Shown one piece after another: positions 27,901 to 36,690 of a stretch of DNA of 64,000 nt. A model generated the notes under the pieces. That model searched no databases, was not told where the DNA came from, and saw only the letters and a list, made by a program, of their open reading frames with translations. Positions within the stretch are counted from its first letter, which is position 1. Every line of letters begins with the position of its first letter. The position numbers and the translations under genes were made by a program. The DNA comes from Liolophura sinensis. Its lineage: Eukaryota; Mollusca; Polyplacophora; Chitonida; Chitonidae. The stretch is taken from assembly GCF_032854445.1 (NCBI RefSeq), contig NC_088295.1, positions 2,172,501 through 2,236,500 of the forward strand, in the 5' to 3' direction.

Positions 27901-29119
27901 TGATTCTTGCCCCCCTGGCTTGACCTTGATTCTTGCCCCCGGACTTGACCTTGATTCTTGCCCCCTGGCTTGACCCTTACTGTCCACACGTGCACACTGT
28001 CTGAGTGCATGATGTTTTATTAGCATAGCATTTAATCTAGGTGAAATATTACATTTGACTTTTGACATATATTGGTTATGTATATCTGAACACAAAATAC
28101 AATTAGGTCATTATTATGTTATCATATAAGCTGTGTAACTGAAGTGTGAACTGAAAGTCAGCTGATCATCTCATTGTTTCTGTTGACAGGATGTTATACA
28201 AAACAGACAGTGTGGTTATGACATCATGTTATCTAGTCACGTAAGTGTTGAGGAAGTACCTCATAGCATTACACCCTTGTGTCTCTCTGAGGTAATATGA
28301 AGGAGTACCTCACAAGGCATTGTGTGATAGTTCTGTTACCTTTTAGCCCATGTCATTCTGCCTTTAGTTCATGGATTCTTGGTTGTGTCAAGTTCTTATG
28401 TAAATGTACAGAATTCATTTTGTTTTAGTACATGCATTACGGCCCTCACTTAATACTGTAAGTAAAGAATAATTTAGGAAAGAGACACCATTATTGAATC
28501 ATGTGTTAAGTATTATGGTTGCGTGGGGTAACTATGTGTACAGGTCTATGAGTTATTGCCCCTGAATGCATTCCCCCTTCTCAGTATAGCCGTGTTATGA
28601 TTTTGTAATCATGTTGGCTAATGTACGCTGTTGATGTTTATAGGATAAAGACCGAGACTCTGTGATATACACTACAGGATGTATCCCCACTGGGGAGAAG
28701 TGGCTCAATGATAATCTCATTCCAGTAGCTGGGGTGTTTGTGGGGGTGGCAGTATTACAGGTAAGTAATTATCCAGGTACATAAATTAAATTCACATGTT
28801 TCCCTTTAATATGCATATTAGAAAAGATGAACACTTATAGTACAGAATGTACATGTATATGTGTGTTATAGAGACTGATGATAATATATTAGCCTCAACT
28901 ATCAGAGCTATCAGATGTATAGTGCACATACTTTAGTTGCAGTTGGTTTATAGTTATCTCCTTGTCTTATTTGAAAGAAGCTGTCAGATTTCTGTTCTTG
29001 ATGTATGCCTTTCATAACACATATATTTTTCCTCTTTTCAGATTTTGGGAATTTGTTTCCCTTACAATTTACGCTCTGATATTTTAGCTCAACGTGAGAA
29101 ATGGAGTTACCAGAATTAA
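4700..29119 (+). CDS. TspanC8-group tetraspanin (TSPAN5/14/17/33-like), 8 exons, 274 aa
   Basis: Exons: 4700-4792, 13414-13608, 17239-17313, 17954-18052, 18364-18480, 28190-28240, 28644-28760, 29042-29119. All junctions are GT-AG and phase 0, giving 825 nt (274 aa), a normal tetraspanin length. The protein has four transmembrane helices, a GCxGALRENTC motif after TM2, YRDDPDLQNLID in the loop and KCCG opening the disulfide core. The large loop has eight cysteines (CC, C, C, CC, C, C), the signature of TspanC8 tetraspanins, which control ER exit, trafficking and substrate choice of the metalloprotease ADAM10 and so affect Notch signalling. Similarity is spread over TSPAN5, 14, 17 and 33, so I do not assign a paralog. 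Intron 1 is about 8.6 kb; intron 5 (9.7 kb) is nearly all an 80-bp array. The start is the first ATG in a good context (tcaagATGG) just before the conserved SCCIKYLVFGFN. Confidence 0.96.
4793..7629 (+). other. Tetraspanin intron 1, 5' part: no gene seen
   Basis: AT-rich intron sequence. Apart from the 41-bp array near 6 kb it holds nothing I can identify. Open frames at 5229-5477, 5527-5841, 6074-6328, 6828-7010 and 7252-7476 lack family resemblance. Confidence 0.6.
5935..6125 (+). repeat. 41-bp tandem repeat, about 4 copies
   Basis: The words gttagttatgtgttac and ataatgatgtgatcag recur every 41 bp or so, with small changes, in tetraspanin intron 1. Confidence 0.85.
7630..8560 (+). repeat. 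84-bp minisatellite, about 11 copies, open in frame on both strands
   Basis: The unit is 84 bp (28 codons) and includes cttgtttattcttaag and ctgttctcagcggaca. Because 84 is a multiple of three and the unit has no stop in one frame on each strand, it gives a 276-codon frame on plus and a 311-codon frame on minus. One copy near 8270 is 12 bp shorter, which still keeps frame. It lies within tetraspanin intron 1. A non-coding minisatellite is the simplest reading. Confidence 0.9.
8561..13413 (+). other. Tetraspanin intron 1, 3' part: mostly unique sequence
   Basis: No exon or RNA gene was recognised. The stretch holds the 47-bp array near 11 kb and a two-copy repeat near 12290-12370 that shares ctgtaatcagagtt. 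Everything else looks like ordinary intron. Confidence 0.6.
10981..11265 (+). repeat. 47-bp tandem repeat, about 6 copies
   Basis: Units start near ctgtctgtgacagctgag and contain catgagactggccact. Copies at 10981 and 11028 are 47 bp apart. Located in tetraspanin intron 1. Confidence 0.9.
13414..13608 (+). CDS. TspanC8 tetraspanin exon 2
   Basis: 65 codons covering the end of TM1, GLWAWTEKD in the small extracellular loop, TM2 and the GFCGCVGALRENTC motif. Acceptor tttgtttgcag, donor TTT|gtaagt. A 34-bp tandem array begins about 40 bp downstream of the donor. Confidence 0.96.
13650..15125 (+). repeat. 34-bp minisatellite arranged as 68-bp dimers
   Basis: Monomers of 34 bp start with acttcacaccag. 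In the later part they alternate between a type with cgcagagaaacattac and a type with gtggagagaatcacacc, giving a 68-bp dimer. All three plus-strand frames stay open for long stretches (301, 329 and 171 codons), which marks the frames as repeat artefacts. The array begins about 40 bp after the exon 2 donor. Early copies are more irregular. Confidence 0.92.
15755..15870 (-). mobile_element. SINE fragment (body), antisense
   Basis: Contains ggtgggaggaaaccgg, gggaaacccaca, atctgcaggt and gaccttcccatg. These are the reverse complement of the body of the full-length SINE at 39199-39471. Confidence 0.8.
15889..15957. repeat. TA dinucleotide microsatellite
   Basis: A run of alternating at that passes into ataagttatata variants. 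Confidence 0.95.
17239..17313 (+). CDS. TspanC8 tetraspanin exon 3
   Basis: 25 codons encoding TM3 and the start of the large loop (ILGILAFVYKDW). Acceptor atttttcag, donor TGG|gtgagt. Confidence 0.95.
17397..17634 (-). mobile_element. Nearly full-length tRNA-derived SINE, antisense, in tetraspanin intron 3
   Basis: Read on the minus strand it starts ggggcctatgtggctgag, with an A-box-like TGGCTGAG. It continues with tctagcgcagc, the body and a catataatgctgg-like segment, and ends in an AAATAAAT tail. It is more diverged than the 39 kb copy but colinear with it. Confidence 0.8.
17954..18052 (+). CDS. TspanC8 tetraspanin exon 4
   Basis: 33 codons of the large extracellular loop, including NYRDDPDLQNLIDW, a stretch well conserved in TspanC8 proteins. 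Acceptor gttttcag, donor TGG|gtaagt. Confidence 0.96.
18364..18480 (+). CDS. TspanC8 tetraspanin exon 5
   Basis: 39 codons with KCCG, YKDWESNIYFNC and CGVPFSCC: six of the eight loop cysteines. The donor must be AAT|gtaggt at 18481, because only that choice keeps exon 6 in frame. The alternative gtatat at 18485 would shift it. The 80-bp array begins at this donor. Confidence 0.94.
18481..27137 (+). repeat. 80-bp minisatellite, about 108 copies, filling tetraspanin intron 5
   Basis: Unit landmarks are acagatgtagataaacg, ttatcctgcagatgta, catacacgcaccatct and tacaggtgtacgtata. The period is 80 bp throughout, with a 79-bp subtype where ttatcctgcag becomes ttacctggag (for example near 19157, 19559, 19717, 20837 and 27071). 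Variation is limited to a handful of positions (ttcat/tccat, ttcta/tttta, tctcc/tccct). The first, diverged unit begins exactly at the exon 5 donor (gtaggtatata), where it lines up with the gtgtacgtata segment. Each unit carries three acceptor-like tracts (ctcctacag, tcctgcag, cttctacag). The array interrupts the large-loop coding region. Confidence 0.97.
27138..27465 (+). repeat. Degenerate 28-32-bp repeats trailing the 80-bp array
   Basis: Words such as ctatctcctacagat and acatacacaccatctcc recur at about 30-bp spacing. They resemble one part of the 80-bp unit, so this looks like a shorter-period relative at the array edge. Confidence 0.8.
27466..27545 (+). mobile_element. SINE head fragment (tRNA-like part)
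   Basis: Begins ggggcctccatggcttag and includes gttggttagtgcgctag and tctcaccaatgtggtc, matching the first 75 or so bases of the full-length SINE at 39199. The element breaks off where the 25-bp array starts. Confidence 0.85.
27545..27976 (+). repeat. 25-bp minisatellite, about 17 copies
   Basis: The unit contains ttgattcttgccccctgac, with period 25. It starts inside the B-box region of the adjacent SINE head. Overlapping minus-strand open frames up to 185 codons rich in Gly, Gln, Ser and Lys are read-through of this array. Confidence 0.93.
28190..28240 (+). CDS. TspanC8 tetraspanin exon 6
   Basis: 17 codons, DVIQNRQCGYDIMLSSH, carrying the seventh loop cysteine in the conserved QCGYD context. 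Acceptor tgttgacag, donor CAC|gtaagt. Confidence 0.93.
28644..28760 (+). CDS. TspanC8 tetraspanin exon 7
   Basis: 39 codons with VIYTTGCIPTGEKW (eighth loop cysteine) and most of TM4 (VAGVFVGVAVLQ). Acceptor gtttatag, donor CAG|gtaagt. Confidence 0.95.
29042..29119 (+). CDS. TspanC8 tetraspanin terminal exon 8
   Basis: 25 codons plus TAA. It encodes the end of TM4 and a cytoplasmic tail with LRSDILAQREKW, comparable to the SDIEA-type tail of TSPAN5/14. Acceptor ctcttttcag. Confidence 0.93.
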   Translation: MLGICFPYNLRSDILAQREKWSYQN

Positions 29120-29209
29120 GGACAAAAGCTCTCTGTGTGTCTCCTTGACATAATGTGTACACATGTTGATAGTGTTATGTACAATTTGTAATTTTGTGCA
29201 GAAGTCTAG

Positions 29210-29605
29210 AGTAAAACACTCCTGGAGTGTACCTGTGTGCAGACCTCTGGAGTGTTCTTGTATGTAAACCGCTGGAGTGTACCTGTGTGCTGACCTCTTG
29301 GGTCTACCTGTTTCTGAGTGCAGACCTCTGTTGTCTACTTGTGTGAAGGCCTCTGGAGTGTACCTGGGTGAAGACCTCTGGTGCCTACTTTTGTGAAGGC
29401 CTCTGGAGTGTACCTGTGTGCAGACCTCTGGTGTTTACTTGTGTTAAGGCCTCTGGAGAGTACTTTTCTTGAGAACTCTGGAGTGTACATGAATGCCGAT
29501 CTCTGGTGTGCGCTTGGGTGTATACCTCTGAAGTGGACCTGTGTGCAGACCTTCGGAGTGTAATTATGTGCTGAGCTCTTAACCTATGGAGTGTAATTAT
29601 GTATA
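29210..29605 (+). repeat. Degenerate 27-32-bp repeats
   Basis: The phrases cctctggagtgtacctg and gtgtgcagacctctgg recur about a dozen times with irregular spacing, immediately downstream of the tetraspanin stop. Confidence 0.85.
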
Positions 29606-29659
29606 GGCCTTTACAGTGCGGACTGGGGGTGTGGACTGTGGGTGTTATCAGTCAAGTGA

Positions 29660-30245
29660 ACATGTCTGTACAATACTTACCTGCAGGCAGTGCTTGTTGT
29701 CATCAGTCAGCAGCACAGCACTTACCTGCAAAGCGTGGGTGTTGTCATCAGTCATCAGCACAGTATTTGCCTGCAGGCGGTGGGTGTCATCATCAGTCAT
29801 CAACACAGTACTTACCTGCAGGCGGTGGGTGTCATCATCAGTCATCAACACAGTACTTACCTGCAGGCTGTGGGTGTTATCATGAGTTATCAACACAGTA
29901 CTTACCTGCAGGCGGTGGGTGTTATCATCAGTTATCAGCACAGTACTTACCTGCAGGCGGTGGATGTTATCATCAGTCATCAACACAGTACTTACCTGCA
30001 GGCAGTGGGTGTTATCATCAGTCGTCAACACGGCACTTACCTGCAGGCAGTGGGTGTTATCGTCAGTCGTCAACACAGTATTTACCTGCAGGCAGTAGGT
30101 GTTGTCATCAGTTGTCAACACAGTACTTACCAGCAGGCGGTGGGTGTTATCATCAGTTGTCAACACAGTACTTACCTGCAGGTGGTGTGTGTTACCATGA
30201 GTCATCAACACAGTACTTACCTGCAGGCAGTAGGTGTTATCAGTC
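29660..30245 (+). repeat. 45-bp minisatellite, about 13 copies, with antisense splice-donor consensus
   Basis: The unit includes cagtacttacctgcaggc and atcatcagtcatcaaca. The period of 45 keeps frame, so several frames on both strands stay open (308, 198 and 202 codons). On the minus strand most units read CTGCAGGTAAGTACTG, a textbook 5' splice site. Confidence 0.93.
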
Positions 30246-30482
30246 AAATGAACCACACTGTCTCACAGAACCAAAACAGTCCATGAGCTGGATCTCAACT
30301 GCTGACACATTTCGTCCAACTGGTGTGACATTTTTATTGACTTTAGAAACAATTGGAGCAAATGACAGCCATTCAGAAAATCTGTGCTCAGATTGGGCAT
30401 TATTTCCAGGTCATGAGGCTGTCATTCCTCTTGGTTTCGTGGTTAGCCAAAGGGAGGCAACTCATCGGGGGATTATAATAAA

Positions 30483-32849
30483 TACAAAAGTAACAGCTGT
30501 AATTGTGTTGAATGCTTTACTTTAAAAAATACGTGCCATTACGTTGAGCTGGAGTTACATGTATATTAGGAAAGTAAAATCAAAAACTTTCTATGATGAT
30601 CTAAGATTCTATGATGACTATATTTGCTAGTGAAAAAGTTGCGAGTTGTTCGTGTAGTACACCATCCTCATAAGATATGAATATGAGCTGAACTGTAAAG
30701 GTGCATTGCTTTTTATTCATTTTCTAGTCTTTTTACATGTGTTATAAGCAAGGATAAAGTCATGTAATATGTTTTATCTTTTTTGTACTGGAAAACATTT
30801 TGTGTGTATATACATATAGATTGTAACCAGGCTTTGGGTGCAGTTGGAGAGAGTTGTGATATTTTACAGTGTTTGAATATTTGTTTTGTAGAATGGTTGT
30901 TATTTAATAATTTTAGTGTGGTGCAGTTTTAGTCTAATTGCTATTTGATTGTCAGTATGTTATGACTGTGGCATCAGAATGATCTGTATGTCTCCGCTGT
31001 TACCTATGCCCAGCAGTCATAATGGGTGAACATTTGTTTTCATCAGAGAAGTGTTTCTTTTTTTCTGTGCCATGCAGTGACCAAAGTCTATAAATCAAAG
31101 TTTCTCTAGTCTTGCTGTGTTATACCTTGTGTGCCATTTGTCAGATAACCTTGACCTTTTTGCCTTTCTTGGAAAGTCTATTTTTACCTTATTGTAAGCA
31201 TATCGATGGTGTTGTCATCACTGTCTGGTTTTGTTGTCTTCTACAGCCATTGTACATGTGGGTTGGTAGGCTAAGCTGTCTTCTATGTGCAGGTCGTGCT
31301 GTGCTTTTCAATACATTGTGAGGTGTACAAAGTCTTAGGTGTGACATGCAAGTCTCAGGTGTGACATGCAAGTCTCAGGTGTGATATGCAAGTCTACAGG
31401 TGTAACATGCAAGTCTCAGGTGTGACATGTAAGTTTCTGGTGTGACATGCAAGTCTCAGATGTGATATGCAAGTCTACAGTTGTGACATGCAAGTCTTAG
31501 GTATGACATTCAAGTCTCAGGTGTGATATGCAAGTCTTAGGTGTGACATGAAAGTCTCAGGTGTGACATGTAAGTCTTGTAACATGTACATGTATGTTAG
31601 AGGCTAAGACCTTGTGCAAATACATACATTTTAAGTACTCAAAAAGTTTTTTAGCTATAGAATATTTATTATACAAATACACAACAACAAAAAAAAAGAT
31701 GAAAGAGCAGAATATGCTTATAGTGAGAGTTTGACTGCCTGTTTTTGCCTTGAAAAGTTTATATACTGATATCTGTAAACTCTGAGGTAATGTGGAAGGT
31801 GGGGTGGGGGGCTGGGGTGCAGGACTGTCCATGGATTACTGTCTTTGGTACAAAAGCTGATGTATCATAGTTCGCTTATGATAATGATAATACTCCAGCT
31901 AATCTCTCTGCTCGTTAAGATGTTGGGCCTTTGTCTCACAAGGGACGAGGCCACATCAAATGTGTGTAAACCAGTGTACCTGTCAGCGGCAGGTGTGTAA
32001 GGCCGTGATAAACTTGGAGGATATATTAACAGTTTGACATGAACTCATTGTTGATGTTGTTTAATACCTCGTATATTTTCATGGCATGTCACCCCCCATA
32101 ATGAATCAAAAGACTGTGACTCGTTTTTTTAATATATTTACTATATGTACATTCTTCTGAGGAAGCTGCAACACTGAGCAGTCAGTTATCATTCAGAGAA
32201 ATTCACTGTTTAATAAAGAAAGAGTAAAGTATATTTTTAATCGGAATGCTGTGAATGCTATCAGACATAAGTCGCTTCACCATTTCAAGTATCGTGTAAC
32301 CAGGAGCAGAACATGAAAGCCATTTCATACCCATGTGTAAAAGGTCACCCTTATGTTCTATGCAATAGATAAAAGGTTAATGTACTTGTTTTGTCGATGA
32401 AAACAATGATCTTCTCCTTGCAGCTAGATACACAACTACCAACTCTCGTTCTCACCTGTCCTAACATTTGTTATACAGAGAGAGTAATGCATGTGACGTT
32501 GTCCACTGATCCCTGACATGAAAGGTGTTGAAGTCCACTGATGATCAGATATTGTATGTGTTAAGAGATGGATACATTATAATCCATTTACTTCTATAAA
32601 GTATTATATATAGTTGTAGGCCTGATAAATGTGCTGGTATGGCATAAGCTAGTCATTAAGTGTGGCTTGAGTGTTAACATTCCATATCCCTGACTAACAG
32701 TGCATTGACCCTGCAGCCCAGTTGGAATATCCAGATCTAGATCAAGATTTGGTAACATTTGTTGTGGGACTCTGGGTATTATCACAGTTACCTTTTGTTA
32801 CAATAATTGATAATTTGTTTCATGAGGTCAGTCAGTAACCAAACACTTA
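30483..32849. other. Intergenic or distal 3' UTR sequence
   Basis: AT-rich sequence with no recognised gene. It contains a short 20-21-bp array near 31.4 kb and an AATAAA at 32212-32217. Confidence 0.55.
31322..31580 (+). repeat. 20-21-bp tandem repeat, about 12 copies
   Basis: The phrase tcaggtgtgacatgcaag recurs at 20-21-bp spacing with point changes. Confidence 0.9.
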
Positions 32850-33895
32850 ACTGTAACCCTTCCTAACGGTGAGTATCGTGACTGTAACCCTTCCTCACTG
32901 TGAGTTTTTTGACTGCAGCCCTTCCTCGCTATGAGAATCCTGACTGTAGCCCTTCCTAACAGTGAGTATCCTGACTGTAACCCTTCCTAACCGTGAGTTT
33001 TGACTGCAACCCTTACTCACTGTGAGTATCCTGTTACTTTTCCTCACCGTGAGTATCCTGACTGTTACCCTTCCTCACTGTGAGTATCCTGACTGTTACC
33101 CTTCCTCACTGTGAGTATCCTGACTGTAACCCTTCTGCACTGAGAATCCTGACTGTAACCCTTCCTTACTGTGAGTATTTTAACTGCAACCCTTCCTCAC
33201 TGTGAGTATCCTGACTGTTACCGTTCCTCGCTGTGAGTATCCTGACTGTGACCCTTCCTCACTGTGAGTATCCTGACTGTTATCCTTCCTCACTGCAAGT
33301 ATCCTGACTGTTACCCTTCCTCACTGTGAGTATCCTGACTGTAACCCTTCTGCACTGAGAATCCTGACTGTAACCCTTCATTACTGTGAGTATTTTAACT
33401 GCAACCCTTCCTCACTGTGAGTATCCTGACTGTGACCCTTCCTCGCTGTGAGTATCCTGACTGTAGCCCTTCCTCGCTGTGAGAATCCTGACTGTAACCC
33501 TTCCTCACTGTGAGTGTCCTGACTGTAACCCTTCCTCATAGTGAGAATCCTGACTGTAAACCTTCCTCACTGTGAGTATCCTGACTAACCTTCCTCACAG
33601 TGAGTATCCTGACTGTAACCTTCCTCGCAGTGAGTATCCTGACTGTAACCTTACTCACAGTGAGTATCCTGACTCTAACCTTAGTCACTGTGAGTGTCCT
33701 GATTGTAACCTTCCTCACAGTGAGTATTCCGACTGTAACCCTCCTCACAGTGAGTATTCCGACTGTAACCCTCCTCACAGTGAGTATCCTGATTGTAATC
33801 CTTCCTCGCAGTGAGTATCCTGGCTGTAACCCTTCCCCACTGTGAGTATTCTGACTGTAACCCTTCTTCACAGTGAGTATTCTGACTGTTACTTT
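32850..33895 (+). repeat. 30-31-bp minisatellite whose unit resembles a miniature intron
   Basis: About 34 units of 28-31 bp. A typical unit begins gtgagtatcctgactgtaac and ends in cttcctcactg or cttcctcacag. It thus contains a 5'-splice-site-like GTGAGTAT, a branch-point-like CTGAC, a pyrimidine tract and often a terminal CAG. The version ending in CACAG dominates after about 33590. Confidence 0.93.
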
Positions 33896-34794
33896 TGTAT
33901 ATATGATACTCTTGTCAGCATTACTGTTGGGATAATCAACAAGATGTTGTTGCTTGTTACTGCATCTGTGACAGTGTCAAATGTAACCCACATCAAAATA
34001 CCAAAATACTACCTCTACTGCTGAGACTTTGATAGTAAGCTGCATGTTACTAAAGTTCACCTAAAGCTGAATTTTTTTTTTATGAATAATACTGTTGTCG
34101 TATTTTTATTTTAGAATTTTATTAGTTTTGATCCGAAAAGTAATTTCAGTTTATTGAAATCTTGGCGGACCCTGAATCACTTTCATCGGCAGCCCAATTT
34201 TAGAATTGTGGATGATTTTCTGATGCCTTTTAATTTCAACATGGGGAAACAACTTCTTAATTGCTTGACATATAAAGTCTTGATCATGCTGGATCGGTGT
34301 TAATATCAGCTTGTTCTGGATCTAACACTGTTCACACTTTAATGACTGATACAACAATGTTTACGTTATAGTCTCCAGAATACCAGTGGGCACAACGACG
34401 CACGAGTTAGCTGAAGTTAGCATAATTTTGAGATTTGTTTTATGGTTTCGTGCAGAGTACTTTGTCCTGTGCTGTTTATGTCACTCGAGATGACCGTAGG
34501 CTTTGTAGAGACATCATTTATTCTATGTTAATGCGACGTTTTCACTCTTCAAAGTTATACAAATGGAATTCGTCTCGTTTCAATAAATTGTTGGCGTACT
34601 ATCTGAAATTGTTGTTTTTTATGGTGTTTCCTTGTTGTTTAGCTTTGTTTAAAGAGCTTGTATTGAGAGGTTATATCGCTTCTTGTTGTGCTGGTTGACA
34701 ATGTTTCATTTTATGTGCTTTAATATCATAGGACTCGTGTGGTTCATCCCACTGTGGTACATGGGATTTTCTAGATTTCCCTGTTTGTCTTGTG

Positions 34795-34975
34795 TATTTA
34801 TTTGTTTTATTGGTGTTTTACCTCGTACTTATATAATTAAATATAATAAGAATATTTAACTTTTACGATGGAGACCAAAGTATGGTGGGAGGAAACCAAC
34901 CAAAGGTCAGGAGAAACCCACAACCATCTGCAGGTTGCTGGAAGACCTTCCCATGTCCCATGAGATATTTGTATT
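34795..34975 (-). mobile_element. SINE, antisense, body and tail
   Basis: On the minus strand it contains the gggaaggtcttccagcaacc and gtgggtttctcc regions, the cctcccaccata segment and a tail ending in an AAATAAATA-like sequence (plus strand tatttatttg at its left edge). An AT-rich insertion of about 18 bp disrupts the tail. Confidence 0.8.
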
Positions 34976-35028
34976 ATTATCGAATTATGAACAGTTGGGA
35001 GAGTTAATAAGCAACTCACCAAATGGTT

Positions 35029-35105
35029 AGTGGTTTACTCCCGGCACTCTCGTTTTCTCCACCCATAAAACTGGTTGCCATTACACAAGTGAAAACAGCA
35101 CTCAC
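35029..35105 (+). mobile_element. SINE body fragment, sense, facing the previous copy
   Basis: The stretch gtggtttactcccggcactc followed by tctccacccataaaactgg and acacaagtgaa lines up with the body of the 39 kb SINE. It is strongly diverged. Confidence 0.6.
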
Positions 35106-36479
35106 TTGACACACTAGCCAAAGAATCATCAAACTATGTGGGTGCACCAATGTCCTGTGCCACACATGGTACCAGCTTGCCTCTATAAGCACGGGTATTC
35201 AAATCCAGTCATCTAATCAAATCTTACAATATACAAGTATAAGCAACACAAACCTTTTGAAAGGATGAAACTTTGACGGAAACCATTCATTATCTTGAAT
35301 ATACTAGCCAGCCCCAAATGCTACCCAGCTGCCTGCCTTTCGTCTATAAAGCTTCTGTCCCAAATGTACAATACACAACCAGAATGTTGACCAAAAATTG
35401 ACGGAATCAGCATAAAGGTGGACAGGTCTGATGTGTTCTATAGAACAAATAGAATACAAATAATACCTTTCAATTCAACATTCTAGCGGCAAACTTCTAA
35501 CAATCACTGAATGATACAGGGAACTAATCAAATATTTATTTAACGATATGCTTTATATTTCTAACTTCAAAGACAACGGTGAAGTTCAAGTAGAGGTGTG
35601 TTTCGTACCTTTCTTATTTCATAAATTATTATTTTAGTTTCTTTTGTTCATCGGAGACGAAAATATATGAGAAGAATGTTTATTACGATCATAATCGCTT
35701 CACCGAAAAGGCAATATTTGCAAATCCATTGTATTCTATCGTTTAAGAAGACAAAGTTTTGGAGAGAGCCAAACCTTCACACAACGCAGTGTCTCCCTTC
35801 ATCATGAAAATAACCGCGACTCATAATGAAAAGTAAACTGAAAAGCGTTCAAGCCATTAACAATAACCCAAAGGTCTCAAAAGGGCTGTAGCGGCTCAAA
35901 ACCCTGGTCAAAAAGGTGTAGGATGCTGCAAAGATGCTTATTTCAGACTAACACAGCAAATTTCATCAAAGAGGGAAAGGTTTCTATCAGTGTGCTAGGC
36001 AAACCAAACACATTGGCAATAATGACTTACCCACAATCATTTCTTTAGCAGCGTTTTCTTGAAACCAACTAAGCAGCCGCCGATAGATCAAATATATAGG
36101 TAAGTTAACGGTACAGTCTGTGCTTCGTAACAGACATTTGTGTATCAGCAGTTAATCAATGTGGACTTGTGAAGGCGTTTGATGGAACACTGAGCTGGAG
36201 TATACAGCGTAAACTAGGTCAATGGTAAAATAATGTGTGTTATACAGCTTTGCGGAGAAGGGATTGTGCTTCAGCTTGTTCTGCAGTGGCCTATCAGTGC
36301 CAATTTTTGAAAATTTAATTTCCTCTCATTTACCCAAATGTAATAGGTGTTTCTAGTGAATAGGCCTATACTTATCATTAGGGACGTCGAATTTAAAGTA
36401 CATGCAAACGCGAATTGACGTGGACACAAAAGTAAATTAGACAAGCAAAATTTATAAATTCAACTGTAAACTTTGAAAA

Positions 36480-36690
36480 ACAATGGAAAACGTCTTCGCT
36501 GTCATGAAAAGATTTTCTCCGCAATGTGAACCTTTTGTACATGGTTGAAAATTTTCTCCGTGGTAAATGTAAACCTTTTGCCCGTCGCGAAAACCTATTC
36601 TCTGCGTTGCAAATGTTGTCCCCAAAACCTTTCCACCGGTGAGAAATAGTTTACACTATGGTAAAGAAGTTTACAACGGGAGAAAATGTT
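36480..36690. repeat. Degenerate 30-40-bp direct repeats
   Basis: The words gaaaattttctccg, gtaaaccttttgcc and aaaacctttccacc recur four or five times with weak conservation. This may be an old array. Confidence 0.45.

Larger units (their letters stand above)
29120..30482 (+). other. Tetraspanin 3' UTR candidate with two arrays and an AATAAA at 30477
   Basis: Sequence after the stop codon. It contains a 27-30-bp array, a 45-bp array and an AATAAA hexamer at 30477-30482. Another hexamer occurs at 32212-32217, so the 3' UTR could be about 1.4 kb or about 3.1 kb. Confidence 0.5.

Noticed and set aside
27497-28095. Minus-strand frames of 95-185 codons rich in Gly, Lys, Gln and Ser
   Set aside because: Read-through of a 25-bp array in several frames, with no initiation context or splice structure.
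29599-30525. 308-codon plus-strand frame with a 15-residue YLPAGGGC repeat
   Set aside because: Period 45 keeps frame automatically. Other frames and the other strand are open too. Located just after the tetraspanin stop.
34435-34698. 87-codon plus-strand frame
   Set aside because: Isolated, no domain, no splice partners; AT-rich intergenic sequence.
36020-36070. Possible minus-strand first exon (ATG ATT GTG G|gtaagt)
   Set aside because: Only a donor-like string, with no acceptor exon or protein match downstream to support it.
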